A program made the position numbers and the translations under genes. Positions 1-9,247 of a DNA stretch of 64,000 bases are shown here, in pieces. The notes under the pieces were generated by a model, which saw only the letters and a program-made list of their open reading frames with translations, was not told the DNA's origin and did not search any database. Origin of the DNA: Bacillus sp. cl95 (lineage in GTDB: Bacteria > Bacillota > Bacilli > Bacillales > Cytobacillaceae). Within the stretch, counting starts at the first letter, position 1, and every line of letters starts with the position of its first letter. Location of the stretch: the NCBI RefSeq assembly GCF_900115925.1, contig NZ_FOYF01000003.1, forward strand, positions 442,721 through 506,720, written 5' to 3'.

Positions 1-945
1 TTTCAATTCATCTGCCTTGTCTTTCAGCGCTTTAACGAAAGTTTCGTTTTCCCCTACAATGACGACTGCGCTACACGCCATACAACGTTGACCCGCGCTA
101 CCAAAAGTAGAGCTGATGATTTGCTGCACCGCTTTTTCAGGATCTGCATCCGGCATCACAATATGATGGTTTTTTGCGCCAGAAAGAGCTTGAACGCGTT
201 TACCACGAGAAGCAGCTTGCTCATACACGTATTTGGCAACAGGCTGTGAGCCTACGAATGAAATGGCGGCGATATCTTCATTTTCTAACAATGCATTAAC
301 GACATCATGCGCACCATGGACGACGTTTAACACACCAGCCGGAGCTCCTGCTTTGAAGAACAATTCTGCCAATCTATTAGCTAAAATCGGCGTGCGTTCA
401 GATGGCTTCAAGACGAATGTGTTTCCACATGCTACCGCAAGAGGGAACATCCAAAGAGGGACCATCATCGGGAAATTGAAAGGTGTGATTCCCCCTACCA
501 CTCCAAGTGGATAACGGAACATTTCAGAGTCGATTTCTTCGGCAATTCCTGATAAGGATTCACCCATCATAAGCGTCGGTGCACCTGAAGCAAACTCAAC
601 ACATTCGATGCCGCGTTGAACTTCGCCGTAGGCTTCTTTGTAAGCCTTACCATTTTCCTGCACGATCAACTTTGCCAATTCTTCATGTTGCTCGGTTAAA
701 AGGTTATGATATTTAAATAGAATTCTAGCTCTTTTCGGGACGGGCACGTTCTTCCAAGTCTTAAATGCCTCTTTTGCTGCCGCAACTGCTTTATTCACAT
801 CCTCTTTCGTCGAAATCGGAACCTTCGCCAGAATTTCATTAGTAGCCGGGTTCGGCACCTCAAGTGATTGCGTGCTGCTTGATTCAACCCATTCACCATT
901 CACAAAGTTCTTTAATACGGAGATATCATTCTTAATCACAGTCAT
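1..945 (-). CDS. mmsA: CoA-acylating (methyl)malonate-semialdehyde dehydrogenase, C-terminus cut by window
   Basis: An aldehyde dehydrogenase superfamily protein; 315 codons lie in the window and the C-terminus runs off the left edge. The start ATG at 945 follows an AGGAGG site. Visible family features are the [13 protein letters not shown] stretch, the KPSERTP cofactor region, and [11 protein letters not shown] with the catalytic Cys near residue 285. The QRCMA context is typical of the MmsA/IolA branch, which oxidises malonate or methylmalonate semialdehyde to acetyl- or propionyl-CoA using NAD and CoA. In this locus it would remove malonate semialdehyde made from beta-alanine at the end of pyrimidine breakdown (inference from neighbours). 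An IolA role in inositol breakdown is the alternative, but no iol genes are visible. Confidence 0.93.
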   Translation of the reverse strand, partial: MTVIKNDISVLKNFVNGEWVESSSTQSLEVPNPATNEILAKVPISTKEDVNKAVAAAKEAFKTWKNVPVPKRARILFKYHNLLTEQHEELAKLIVQENGKAYKEAYGEVQRGIECVEFASGAPTLMMGESLSGIAEEIDSEMFRYPLGVVGGITPFNFPMMVPLWMFPLAVACGNTFVLKPSERTPILANRLAELFFKAGAPAGVLNVVHGAHDVVNALLENEDIAAISFVGSQPVAKYVYEQAASRGKRVQALSGAKNHHIVMPDADPEKAVQQIISSTFGSAGQRCMACSAVVIVGENETFVKALKDKADELK

Positions 946-1015
946 TGCAAAATCCTCCTTCTCGATCTTGAGTTTGATAGATTAATACTTTATGAATCAT
1001 CCAAAGGATGCTACC

Positions 1016-1037
1016 ATACAATTTCAATACAATTTCA
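1016..1037. repeat. 11-bp tandem duplication in the mmsA leader
   Basis: The 11-mer ATACAATTTCA occurs twice head to tail (1016-1026 and 1027-1037). It lies between the putative mmsA promoter and the start codon. It could be an operator or a replication slippage product. Confidence 0.5.
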
Positions 1038-1077
1038 ATATTCTGGGTACGTACTTCTATTATCCTTTAAGTGAGAA

Positions 1078-1108
1078 TGTCAATCATTAGACAAAGTGTA
1101 AAATGATG
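1078..1108 (-). promoter_or_regulatory. mmsA promoter region with candidate PucR-type operator
   Basis: On the minus strand CATCATTTTACAC (1108-1096) is followed by TTTGTCTAATGATT, and a perfect -35 TTGACA (1083-1078) overlaps its end. The -10 is unclear (TAATAG at 15-bp spacing). The same 27-bp pattern, 23 of 27 identical, lies before the first gene of the pyrimidine operon at 10269-10295. The inner core TACAC-N3-GT(G/C)TA is nearly palindromic, as expected of a regulator site. The PucR-family protein encoded between the two sites is the obvious candidate ligand, but that is inference. Confidence 0.55.
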
Positions 1109-1156
1109 ATGGGTTTTCACACGACATTTATTAACGTTCTAACAAACACCTCATCT

Positions 1157-2770
1157 TCACTTAGCATTGTACTTTCGGTTTTCAATGGAACTCGATAAAT
1201 AGTCATCGACGAGAAGCATAAACTCAATGGCTATTCTCTTTTCATGGTCCATGAAATCCTTACCTAATAAACTTTCCAGTTTTTTTAGGCGGTGATAGAG
1301 TGTCTGCCTGACGATGAACAGCTTATTGGCTGTTTCTTGTTTAGAACCATTGCACTCCAGGAAAACCTTCAGAGTTTCTAACAGTTTGCCGTTATGTTTG
1401 TGATCGTATTGAATCACGGGCTCCAAGTATTCTCCGACAATTTCATGTAAATCAATATGGTGATTCATCATGCTAATCAGACGGTAGAGATGCAAATCTT
1501 CATAGAAATGATACGTTTCGTTCTTTGTCATTTTGTCTTGGATGCGGATCGTTTCTTTGGCTGTTTCGTAACTTTTATGTAACTCAGTTATTTTGTGGAC
1601 GATTTTCCCTACACCAACATATAAGCTGCTTGGCTGTTTTTTGATAAAATCAGATGCTTTGATCGTTTCAATTGCTTTGATGACTCTTTCCTTGTAATTC
1701 TTCTTCACCCGCTGATTCAGTAAAATAAAGACAATTTGGTTTCTTTTTTCAACCAAGAAGACTGCAAACCCCTGCTGCTCTAAAATTGAGCGAAAAAGGA
1801 GCTTCAAGTAGGTTGCATCTTGATTCATTTTCCCTTTTACATTCGAATATTTACAGATCAGAACGAGTCCCTCATTTATTTTGCTTGTCATATCGTGTTC
1901 TGCTAATTTTTCATACAACAGATCGGATCGATATTCGCCTTCTAGCCAGCCATTCAGCCATTCGAATTCTTCAACCCGCTTCTTTTCTTCTACAAATAAA
2001 TCACGCAGAAGATGCTGGGCCAACGCCGTACTTGTCCGGTCCATGATCATCAATTCATAATCACTGATGTAATAATCGTTTGCCACAATATGTAATTCAG
2101 CAAACTCCTGTCCGAATAAATGAATCGGAACATAGGCACATATTTTCTGGTCCTGATTTGTTTGATCTTGGATGATGCCCAGTAGCTTCTTCTGCTGTTG
2201 CCGATTGATTTCAGGGTAGTATTCATACTCTTTCCCTTTTAACTTAAAGATGACAGGAATGTTTATCTCGTCTTGGAAAAACTGCAAGATTTCCTGATAA
2301 CTCTCTGTTCCTAGCAAGCTTTTATTTAGAGTCTGAGAGTAGTTTTCTAAATCTGAAATAAGCTGATATTGCTGGTTGATAAGGACGGAGTGAATATCTT
2401 GGGTAATTTCTACAAAAGGTACGACTTTTTCAAAAATGATGATTGGGAATCCATGTTCATTTGCAATCCTGACCACTTCATCGGGGATCTTACTTAAATA
2501 TGTACCAAGCTCCAAACATAGTCCTGCCGCTTCATTTTTTATCAACTGTCTTAAGACAGAGACAAACAGTCCTTCTGAATCCTTCCAAGCCACACCTGTT
2601 GAGAGAATCAATTCGTGTCCGTTTAGAAGTTTTTCGATATTGGTTACCTCAACGACATGCACCCATTTAACGATGCGTTGCATTCCATCTTCCCCTGCTA
2701 CAATCTTGACCTGATCGAAATGCTTTCTACGTAAAATATCAGAAATCCTTAATTGGAAATGGTCCTTCAT
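1157..2770 (-). CDS. pucR: PucR-family transcriptional regulator of the pyrimidine-degradation locus
   Basis: A 537-aa regulator. Residues about 5-125 form the N-terminal PucR ligand domain (LRISDILRR; LILSTG). A central CdaR/GGDEF-like segment follows, then a C-terminal PucR-type helix-turn-helix around residues 465-520 (NGSKQETANKLF, RQTLYHRLKKLE). The ATG at 2770 is chosen because AAAGGGAG lies 7-8 bp upstream; an in-frame start ten codons earlier has no such site. PucR proteins activate purine or other nitrogenous-base catabolism in response to pathway intermediates. The position inside the pyd cluster suggests it responds to pyrimidines or a breakdown product. A hairpin at 2827-2856 separates it from the upstream small genes, so it may have its own promoter. 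Confidence 0.85.
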   Translation of the reverse strand: MKDHFQLRISDILRRKHFDQVKIVAGEDGMQRIVKWVHVVEVTNIEKLLNGHELILSTGVAWKDSEGLFVSVLRQLIKNEAAGLCLELGTYLSKIPDEVVRIANEHGFPIIIFEKVVPFVEITQDIHSVLINQQYQLISDLENYSQTLNKSLLGTESYQEILQFFQDEINIPVIFKLKGKEYEYYPEINRQQQKKLLGIIQDQTNQDQKICAYVPIHLFGQEFAELHIVANDYYISDYELMIMDRTSTALAQHLLRDLFVEEKKRVEEFEWLNGWLEGEYRSDLLYEKLAEHDMTSKINEGLVLICKYSNVKGKMNQDATYLKLLFRSILEQQGFAVFLVEKRNQIVFILLNQRVKKNYKERVIKAIETIKASDFIKKQPSSLYVGVGKIVHKITELHKSYETAKETIRIQDKMTKNETYHFYEDLHLYRLISMMNHHIDLHEIVGEYLEPVIQYDHKHNGKLLETLKVFLECNGSKQETANKLFIVRQTLYHRLKKLESLLGKDFMDHEKRIAIEFMLLVDDYLSSSIENRKYNAK

Positions 2771-2826
2771 AGCACAACTCCCTTTCACGCCTAAGAACAA
2801 GATACCCGATGACCTTCTATTGCAGG

Positions 2827-2856
2827 AAAAGGATTGGCATTCTACCCAATCCTTTT
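2827..2856 (-). terminator. Hairpin terminator between small orf and pucR
   Basis: An 11-bp perfect stem AAAAGGATTGG / CCAATCCTTTT with an 8-nt loop, ending in TTTT on the minus strand. It lies 15 bp after the 77-codon gene and probably limits read-through from the long catabolic operon into pucR. Confidence 0.7.
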
Positions 2857-2871
2857 ACCGCAACACATTCT

Positions 2872-3105
2872 TTAATGGTTCACTGTCATATATTCTTGAA
2901 TTCCCTTTACCATTGCGTGAAAATCTTCTTCACAAATAAAGTCCTGTGGCTCCCAGTTTGCAAGAATCCAGGCGACTAATTCATCTGGAAAATTAAATAC
3001 TTCTCCACTTGAATCCGATTTTCGAATCATGTAACGGCCGTTATCTTCATCAATCGTCACTACACACGGATAAGCATTGTCCTTGCATCGCAATAAAAAT
3101 TCCAT
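2872..3105 (-). CDS. Small conserved-looking protein in the pyrimidine operon, function unknown
   Basis: A 77-aa acidic soluble protein with no signal peptide or membrane segment. The start ATG has an excellent AAGGAGG site, and the gene begins 11 bp after the previous stop, so it is very likely translated. It opens MEFLLRCKDNAYPC and has a central acidic stretch (DEDNGRYMIRK) and a Trp-containing region (LVAWILANWEPQDF). I do not recognise the family. Because it is the last gene before a terminator in an operon for uracil/thymine-type breakdown, it may be a small accessory or regulatory factor for a pathway enzyme. That is inference only. Confidence 0.7.
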   Translation of the reverse strand: MEFLLRCKDNAYPCVVTIDEDNGRYMIRKSDSSGEVFNFPDELVAWILANWEPQDFICEEDFHAMVKGIQEYMTVNH

Positions 3106-3116
3106 AGGACCTCCTT

Positions 3117-3335
3117 CTAAGCTTTTTGTTTTTGTTGCGTAAAGAGAATAGTAGAAAAATATTTACGCGCATTCGCCGTTCCCACTTCGAGAACTTCTTG
3201 CGTCTTATCGGCGGGGTTTAAGAAAACGACGGTAGAGCCATTCAAATGTTCTTTCACTTCATGAATCACGTACCCTTTTTGCAGGAGAAAATCAATTTTC
3301 TCCCGCTCACTTTGGAATTGTTGATATTCTGACAT
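3117..3335 (-). CDS. Small protein in the pyrimidine operon, function unknown
   Basis: A 72-aa protein lying 25 bp after the permease gene and 11 bp before the next small gene. The start is preceded by GGGTGGA. Charged N-terminal helix (QSEREKIDFLLQKG), then an alternating strand-like part (TVVFLNPADKTQEVLEVG) and a basic tail. It has no cysteines, signal peptide or membrane span. I do not recognise it. Tight packing with the permease suggests co-translation and a role linked to pyrimidine uptake or breakdown. Confidence 0.68.
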   Translation of the reverse strand: MSEYQQFQSEREKIDFLLQKGYVIHEVKEHLNGSTVVFLNPADKTQEVLEVGTANARKYFSTILFTQQKQKA

Positions 3336-3360
3336 TTAATCCACCCTTTGCTTAAAAAAT

Positions 3361-4839
3361 TTACGATGTATGGAGATTAACGGATGATGGGTCAGCTGGG
3401 ATTACGACTTCTGCGGCTTCATCTTCAATGACCCAATCACGTCCAACTGAAATGCCAAGATACTTGTCATCACTAGGATCCTCAATTTCAGCTTGTTTGT
3501 ATTTTTGGAACCACCAGTATTTCGCTAACACATAATACACAGCTGCCCCGATGAGGAAGCCAACAATGAAAGAGTAGTTAGGAACAAAATACGAAACTCC
3601 CCCTCCTATGATCCAAGCGATAAAACCACTTAAGTTTACTCCACCCATATAGCGGTATTGACCGTGATCTTCATATAGTTCTGGTACATTCACTCTTCTT
3701 TTACGGATAAGGTAATAGTCTGCAAAGAGAATGCCGACAATTGCAGAGAGAATTCCTCCGACAAATAGCAGGATAGGTATAATGACACCAAACAACTCCC
3801 ATGGTTGAACGATTGTTCCTACGATACCAGCCGTGGCAACACCCGCCCAGAAAGGAAATCTTGGTCCTCCGACATTTGAGAAAATCGTTGCGGCAGGAAC
3901 GACGTTAGCTGCTGTATTCGTTGACCATTGTGCAAGGACGATCATGATCAATAACACTGCTAAAATAAATCCACCTGCAGCCTTTTGTAAGGCAATGACC
4001 GGATCGTAGTTAAGGACGGCGATATAAGAAACACCGCCAATGATGATCATGAAAGTTTGTGTTAATGGCATTGCCACGAGATTACCAATTAGAGAACCTT
4101 TATTGCGTTTAAACCAATTTTTTTCATTTACAGGCGCTTTTATGAAACGGGAGATGGACGGGATGTCAGCACCTAAGGTTGCCCAGAAACCCATGTTACT
4201 GAAGATAACAACCAGGAATGCCGAGAAGGCTGCTCCTCCTGTTACGGGATTTTCAACCCATGTCCAAACGTCTCTTCCATTTGCAGCTGCCGTGTCCGAT
4301 AGTGATAGATACATCCAGATTGAAATTAAAAGGATTACTGGCGCAGCCATATCTGCAAAACGTTCGATCGATTTGATCCCTAGTGCTGTATTAACCAACT
4401 GAACAATCGCAAAGATAACAAAACACACGAACCAGTTATCAAAACCAAATAATATATCTAAGATTCCATTGAGTGCTGTCGATCCGAAATACGTGTTTAT
4501 CCCAAACCACATCGATGCGGCAACACCTCTGGTAATTGAAGGGATGTGCGTTCCGACCGTTCCAAATGGGGCCCTCATATAAACCGGGAAAGAAAGCCCA
4601 TGTTCGATTCCTATATCGGCGATTAATGAAATAAAGAGTCCAATGGCAAGGCTACCGATTAAGGTTCCTAAAATAACTAATGGCAATGGAAGAGACATAA
4701 CGCCTGCTCCACCGATAGCAAAGGTCGCTAATACGACGACCATTCCTACCCACATAAATGAATAACCAAGCGTGGTGATTTTACGGTCCTTTTGTTGAAT
4801 TGGGTATAAATCCGGAGATTTCAAATGGCTTTTTTTCAT
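3361..4839 (-). CDS. NCS1-family nucleobase/hydantoin/allantoin permease
   Basis: A 492-aa integral membrane protein with about 12 hydrophobic segments. The ATG at 4839 has GAGGGAG 7 bp upstream; the earlier in-frame ATG does not. Family marks include the N-terminal LGYSFMWVGMVVVLATFAIG segment and the NVVPAATIFSN region in the middle. The NCS1 family (Mhp1, PucI, FurD-like) imports uracil, cytosine, allantoin or hydantoins with Na+ or H+. Position after dihydropyrimidinase suggests the substrate is uracil, thymine, a dihydropyrimidine or a hydantoin; sequence alone does not decide which. A hairpin lies in its 5' leader (4936-4964). Confidence 0.9.
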   Translation of the reverse strand: MKKSHLKSPDLYPIQQKDRKITTLGYSFMWVGMVVVLATFAIGGAGVMSLPLPLVILGTLIGSLAIGLFISLIADIGIEHGLSFPVYMRAPFGTVGTHIPSITRGVAASMWFGINTYFGSTALNGILDILFGFDNWFVCFVIFAIVQLVNTALGIKSIERFADMAAPVILLISIWMYLSLSDTAAANGRDVWTWVENPVTGGAAFSAFLVVIFSNMGFWATLGADIPSISRFIKAPVNEKNWFKRNKGSLIGNLVAMPLTQTFMIIIGGVSYIAVLNYDPVIALQKAAGGFILAVLLIMIVLAQWSTNTAANVVPAATIFSNVGGPRFPFWAGVATAGIVGTIVQPWELFGVIIPILLFVGGILSAIVGILFADYYLIRKRRVNVPELYEDHGQYRYMGGVNLSGFIAWIIGGGVSYFVPNYSFIVGFLIGAAVYYVLAKYWWFQKYKQAEIEDPSDDKYLGISVGRDWVIEDEAAEVVIPADPSSVNLHTS

Positions 4840-4935
4840 TAGTACACTCCCTCGTTTCAATTTTCACAACAGAGCCTAATTACATTTTGTTTTAGCCAAG
4901 CGGATTTGATATGTGACGATATGGAGTATGAAGGG

Positions 4936-4964
4936 GGCAACTGCCCGAGGAACAGGCAATTGCC
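4936..4964 (-). other. Intercistronic hairpin before the permease gene
   Basis: A 10-bp stem (GGCAATTGCC pairing with GGCAGTTGCC on the minus-strand RNA, one G-U) with a 9-nt loop. No T-tract follows, so it is a poor intrinsic terminator. It may act as an mRNA processing or stability element between dihydropyrimidinase and the permease. Confidence 0.5.
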
Positions 4965-4994
4965 GGAGATAATGTTAGGAAACGTCTATGTTCG

Positions 4995-6413
4995 TTAGAT
5001 GGAAAGGGTCTCGCTTTGTTTTACTTCAGAGCTTTCATTGTATTTTTTGCGCTTTAAGTATTTACCGGCTCCTGCTTTGCCGACAAATTGCTTATTGCGT
5101 ACAACAAATTCACCTCTTGAGAGAACGCTCACTGGTTCACCCTGTACTTTCATGCCCTCGAAGGCGTTATAGTCAACGGCCATGTGATGGGTTTCAGCAC
5201 TTAGTTCTCTTTCAATATTTGGATCAAAGATGACGATGTCAGCGTCAGACCCAACAGCAATCGTGCCTTTTTGCGGGAATAAACCAAACAGTTTGGCACT
5301 GCGAGTTGATATAATATCAACGAATTGGTTGAGACTGATTCTTCCTTTTTTTACGCCTTCAGAATACATGATGGAGAAACGATCCTCGATAATCGGCCCG
5401 CCATTTGGTATCTTTGTGAAATCACCCCTTCCAAGTTCTTTCTGACCTTTGAAATCAAATGAACATTGGTCAGATCCAATTGTTTGCAGTGCGCCGCTTT
5501 TTAAAGCATTCCACAATAATTCCTGATGCTTTTTCTCACGGAGAGGAGGAGACCAAACATACTTGGCACCTTCAAAATCAGGTTTCTCCAATGCTGTTTG
5601 ATCAAGCACCAAATATTGCGGACACGTTTCACCCCATACGTCAAACCCTTTCAAACGGGCTTCCGCGATTCGTTCAACGGCATCCCCACATGAAACGTGA
5701 ACCACATACAGTTGTGAGTTTGCCAAACCAGCCAACTGAGAGGCACGACCTGTAGCTTCCCCTTCAACTTCAGGCGGTCTTGTTAGGGCATGATAAATCG
5801 GATCTGTCTTACCTTCTGCCAAAGCTCTTTTTGTTAAAAAGTCGATGACATCACCGTTTTCAGCATGCACCATAACCAATCCACCATGTTCTTTTGCCGC
5901 TAAAAGCGTGCGGAACAATGTTTCATCATCAGCCTGCAGTACGTTTTTATAGGCCATGAAAACCTTGAATGATGTAATTCCGTCTTCATTGATGACCTTT
6001 GGCAGTTCATTTAGCACTTTGTCATTGATTTCACCAATCATCAAATGAAATCCGTAATCAATGACCGCTTTGTCCTTTGACTTTTCGTGCCATGTTTTAA
6101 TCGATTCAGACAACGGCACCCCTTTGCTTGTTAAACAGAAATCAATTATGGTTGTTGTGCCTCCGAAAGCGGCCGCCATCGTTCCTGTTTCAAAATCGTC
6201 CTTCGTAATCGTGCCACCGAAAGGCATATCTAAATGGGTGTGTGGGTCAATTCCACCTGGGAAGACATAGCATCCCTTTGCATCGACCACTTCAGCCCCT
6301 GTTGCTGAGAGGTTTAGACCAATCGCAGCAATTTTGCCGTCCTCTATGAGTACGTCAGCTGAAAAAGTATCAGAAGCGGTAACAATCGTTCCATTTTTAA
6401 TCAGTTTCTTCAT
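4995..6413 (-). CDS. hydA: Dihydropyrimidinase (D-hydantoinase)
   Basis: A 472-aa cyclic amidohydrolase that opens dihydrouracil or dihydrothymine to the N-carbamoyl-beta-amino acid. Binuclear metal ligands are visible: His58 and His60 in GGIDPHTHLDM, carboxylated Lys150 in TSFKVFMAYK, His183 in HAENGD, His239 in VVHVSCGDA, and Asp315 in TIGSDQCSF. Length matches the family. The start has AAGGAGT upstream. It lies 15 bp after preA in the order preT-preA-hydA, which assigns it to the reductive pyrimidine pathway rather than to a stand-alone hydantoinase. Hydantoin side activity is common in this family. Confidence 0.95.
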   Translation of the reverse strand: MKKLIKNGTIVTASDTFSADVLIEDGKIAAIGLNLSATGAEVVDAKGCYVFPGGIDPHTHLDMPFGGTITKDDFETGTMAAAFGGTTTIIDFCLTSKGVPLSESIKTWHEKSKDKAVIDYGFHLMIGEINDKVLNELPKVINEDGITSFKVFMAYKNVLQADDETLFRTLLAAKEHGGLVMVHAENGDVIDFLTKRALAEGKTDPIYHALTRPPEVEGEATGRASQLAGLANSQLYVVHVSCGDAVERIAEARLKGFDVWGETCPQYLVLDQTALEKPDFEGAKYVWSPPLREKKHQELLWNALKSGALQTIGSDQCSFDFKGQKELGRGDFTKIPNGGPIIEDRFSIMYSEGVKKGRISLNQFVDIISTRSAKLFGLFPQKGTIAVGSDADIVIFDPNIERELSAETHHMAVDYNAFEGMKVQGEPVSVLSRGEFVVRNKQFVGKAGAGKYLKRKKYNESSEVKQSETLSI

Positions 6414-6428
6414 AAGAAAACTCCTTCC

Positions 6429-7715
6429 TTACTTAACTGCATTTGTTTTGCATTCAACTGCCGCATTCAATACGTTCTGCCTTTCGTTCCAAGTCATCGA
6501 TGGCAATCCGCTTGGTACTTCGATCATGTCGATTGCCCCATCCACTGGGCAGACAATCGAACATAGATTACAGCCTACACAATCTTCTTCTCTTACCTTA
6601 AGAAATGCCTTGCCATTTTGGTCTGTATGTCTCTCAATACATTGATGAGACGTGTCCTCACATGCGATGTGGCACTTATTGCAGTTAATACATGTCTCTG
6701 TATTGATTTTTGCCACGACTTGATAATTGAGGTCCAAGTTGCCCCAATCTGAAAATCGATTAACAGATTTGCCAACGAGTTCAGATACAGACGCAAGTCC
6801 TTTTTCATCCAAATAATTGTTCAAGCCGTCAATCATGTCCTCGACAATGCGGAAACCATGATGCATGGCCGCTGTACAAATCTGCACACCAGTTGCACCC
6901 ATCAGCATAAATTCAACAGCGTTCTGCCAGTTGGAAATGCCGCCGATTCCAGAAATCGGAACGTTGATTCTTGGACTTCTCGCACATTCCGCAACCATAT
7001 TTAGAGCAATTGGTTTAACTGCAGGTCCGCAATAACCGCCATGTGCGCCTTTTCCTCCGACATGTGGAACGGTATTCCACGTATCGAGGTCTACCTCAGC
7101 CAAACTGTTGATCGTATTGATCATCGAAATGGCATCGGCTCCTCCTTTTACTGCCGCTTCCGCTGTTACGGTAATATCGGTAATATTCGGCGTTAATTTT
7201 ACAATGACAGGTGTTTTGGCCATTTCTTTTGCCCAATACGTTTGCTTTTCAACAAGCTCTGGAACTTGACCTGAAGCCGATCCCATTCCGCGCTCGGCCA
7301 TTCCGTGCGGGCATCCGAAGTTGAGCTCCAAACCATCTACACCAACATCTTCGACACGCTTGACGATTTCATGCCATTTCTCCTGTTTGGGCTCGACCAT
7401 CAAGGACGCAATAATCGCATGATTCGGGAAGCGCTTTTTCGTTTCATAAATCTCTTTTAAATTCACCTCAAGAGGTCTGTCGGTGATCAATTCGATATTG
7501 TTGAATCCCGCTACTTTTTGACCATTGAAACTGACGGCCGCAAAACGGGATGAAACATTAATAATCGGATCTCCAAGCGTCTTCCAAACGGCACCGCCCC
7601 AGCCTGCTTCAAAGGCGCGTTGGACTTGGTAGCCGGAATTCGTCGGTGGTGCCGATGCAAGCCAAAACGGATTAGGCGACTTGATTCCCGCAAGATTAAT
7701 CCTTAAATCAGCCAT
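6429..7715 (-). CDS. preA: NAD-dependent dihydropyrimidine dehydrogenase, PreA subunit
   Basis: A 428-aa protein: a dihydroorotate-dehydrogenase-like FMN barrel followed by a two-cluster ferredoxin domain. The pyrimidine loop is seen in NFGCPHGMAERGMGSASG. C-terminal [4Fe-4S] ligands are CINCNKCHIACED and CVGCNLCSIVCPVDG. With PreT it reduces uracil or thymine to the 5,6-dihydro forms. The ATG at 7715 is chosen because GGGGGAG lies 7 bp upstream; the longer reading would start at a GTG inside that site. It follows preT after 47 bp. Confidence 0.95.
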   Translation of the reverse strand: MADLRINLAGIKSPNPFWLASAPPTNSGYQVQRAFEAGWGGAVWKTLGDPIINVSSRFAAVSFNGQKVAGFNNIELITDRPLEVNLKEIYETKKRFPNHAIIASLMVEPKQEKWHEIVKRVEDVGVDGLELNFGCPHGMAERGMGSASGQVPELVEKQTYWAKEMAKTPVIVKLTPNITDITVTAEAAVKGGADAISMINTINSLAEVDLDTWNTVPHVGGKGAHGGYCGPAVKPIALNMVAECARSPRINVPISGIGGISNWQNAVEFMLMGATGVQICTAAMHHGFRIVEDMIDGLNNYLDEKGLASVSELVGKSVNRFSDWGNLDLNYQVVAKINTETCINCNKCHIACEDTSHQCIERHTDQNGKAFLKVREEDCVGCNLCSIVCPVDGAIDMIEVPSGLPSMTWNERQNVLNAAVECKTNAVK

Positions 7716-7762
7716 TTCTTTTCTCCCCCTCACTCTAAATTCTCAGGAGCATCCCCCCTCGA

Positions 7763-9130
7763 TTAAACCGACCCAACCGGTACGTTTTGCAAATGGATGG
7801 CATATGCTGCATCTTTTCCTTGCTGAGCTGCCGTGACAACCATCGCTTCACCTTTTCCTTTGCCAAAAATAATATCGCCGCACGCGAAGATTTTGGGGTT
7901 GGACGTTTGCAGGGTTTCTCTATTTACTTGAACCACTCCGCCCTCTTCTTCCAGATCAAAGGCTTTGATCAACTCTAGATGTCTGTTTTGTCCGATCGCT
8001 TTAATGACCGCATCAACAGGAAGGACAAATTCCGAGCCTTCAACCGCGACAGGTCTTCTGCGACCGTCAGAATCAGGTTCTCCTAATGCCATTTGATAGC
8101 ATTCGATTCCGGTTACCTTGCCATTTTCATCTCCAATGATTCTTTTCGGTGCTGTCAGCCAACGGAATTCCACGCCATCTTGCTTGGCAAATTCATACTC
8201 AAAATCATAAGCAGTCATTTCTTGTTCTGTTCTACGATAGAGGATTTTGACATTCTGCGCACCAAGACGGACAGAACATGTTGCTCCGTCAATCGCTGTA
8301 TTTCCCGCGCCGATGACGACAACTTTTTTGCCGATGAAATCTTTCGAAAGTTCTCTTCCCTTGGTCGCTTTCACGAACTCGATCGCATCGTGGACTCCAT
8401 CGAGCTCTTCACCTTCGATACCCAAGTTTGGTACTTCTGCCATCCCAGCCGCCAAAATAATATAGTCGAAATTTTCCGTTAATTCTTTCGCTGAAGTGTC
8501 CTTTCCGACACGTGTATTCGTTACAATTTTCACGTCTAATTTTTTCACTTGATCCACTTCCCAAAAAGAAACGGATTGTGGCAGACGGAAGGAAACAATT
8601 CCATACGTGTTCAAACCGCCTGCTTTTTCACTCGCTTCATAGATGGTCACGTCATAGCCTAATCGAGCAAGTTCTCTTGCAGCGGAAAGACCAGCAGGAC
8701 CGGCACCAATTACAGCTACCGACTTCCCAATTTTGACTCCTGCTTCAAACAATGTTTGATCATTACGGATAGCCCAATCCGTGCTATATCTTTGTAGCTT
8801 CCCAATCATGATTGGATGAGTGGAATCATTAAGGACACATGCCCCTTCGCACAATTCTTCTGTCGGGCACACCCTTGAACAACTTGCCCCAACAGGGTTG
8901 GAAAGCATGATCGTTTTGGCTGATCCTTTTAAGTTTCCAGAAGCGATTTTTTTAATAAAAGAAGGAATGTCTATGCTTGTTGGGCAAGCCGTGATGCACG
9001 GAGCATCATAGCAATATAGACAGCGATTCGCTTCTTCCATTGCTTCACGGTTCGTAAGACCTGGGTCTACTTCTTGGAAATTCTGTTCAAGTACACTACA
9101 AGAAATCCTCTGTGTTTTCAAGTTAGCCAA
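7763..9130 (-). CDS. preT: Dihydropyrimidine dehydrogenase, PreT subunit (GltD-like flavoprotein)
   Basis: A 455-aa FAD/NAD(P)H oxidoreductase. N-terminal Fe-S cysteines are in CLYCYDAPCITACPTSIDIP and GASCSRVCPTEELCEGAC. Two nucleotide-binding motifs follow: FAD-type VIGAGPAGLSAARELA near residue 140 and NAD(P)-type VVVIGAGNTAIDGA near residue 275. It passes electrons from NAD(P)H to PreA. The start codon is TTG, set by AGGGGGT 7 bp upstream. The nearest paralogue is the glutamate synthase small subunit, but the preA neighbour settles the call. Confidence 0.93.
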   Translation of the reverse strand: MANLKTQRISCSVLEQNFQEVDPGLTNREAMEEANRCLYCYDAPCITACPTSIDIPSFIKKIASGNLKGSAKTIMLSNPVGASCSRVCPTEELCEGACVLNDSTHPIMIGKLQRYSTDWAIRNDQTLFEAGVKIGKSVAVIGAGPAGLSAARELARLGYDVTIYEASEKAGGLNTYGIVSFRLPQSVSFWEVDQVKKLDVKIVTNTRVGKDTSAKELTENFDYIILAAGMAEVPNLGIEGEELDGVHDAIEFVKATKGRELSKDFIGKKVVVIGAGNTAIDGATCSVRLGAQNVKILYRRTEQEMTAYDFEYEFAKQDGVEFRWLTAPKRIIGDENGKVTGIECYQMALGEPDSDGRRRPVAVEGSEFVLPVDAVIKAIGQNRHLELIKAFDLEEEGGVVQVNRETLQTSNPKIFACGDIIFGKGKGEAMVVTAAQQGKDAAYAIHLQNVPVGSV

Positions 9131-9206
9131 AGAATTACCCCCTTTAATAAAAGCGTCTGCGCCTGTCGAGCACTTTTGCTAGATAGTATTCTTCTAACCA
9201 CTAAAT

Positions 9207-9234
9207 AGAAAGGGGCAATCATTGGCCCCCTTCT
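9207..9234 (-). other. Hairpin between amidase and preT genes
   Basis: Stem AGAAAGGGG / CCCCCTTCT with GGGGCAAT/ATTG inside; on the minus strand it is followed by ATTTAG, not a T-run. It lies 13 bp after the amidase stop. It may be a weak attenuator or processing site that sets the ratio of the first gene to the rest. Confidence 0.45.
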
Positions 9235-9247
9235 ACTAATCAATATC

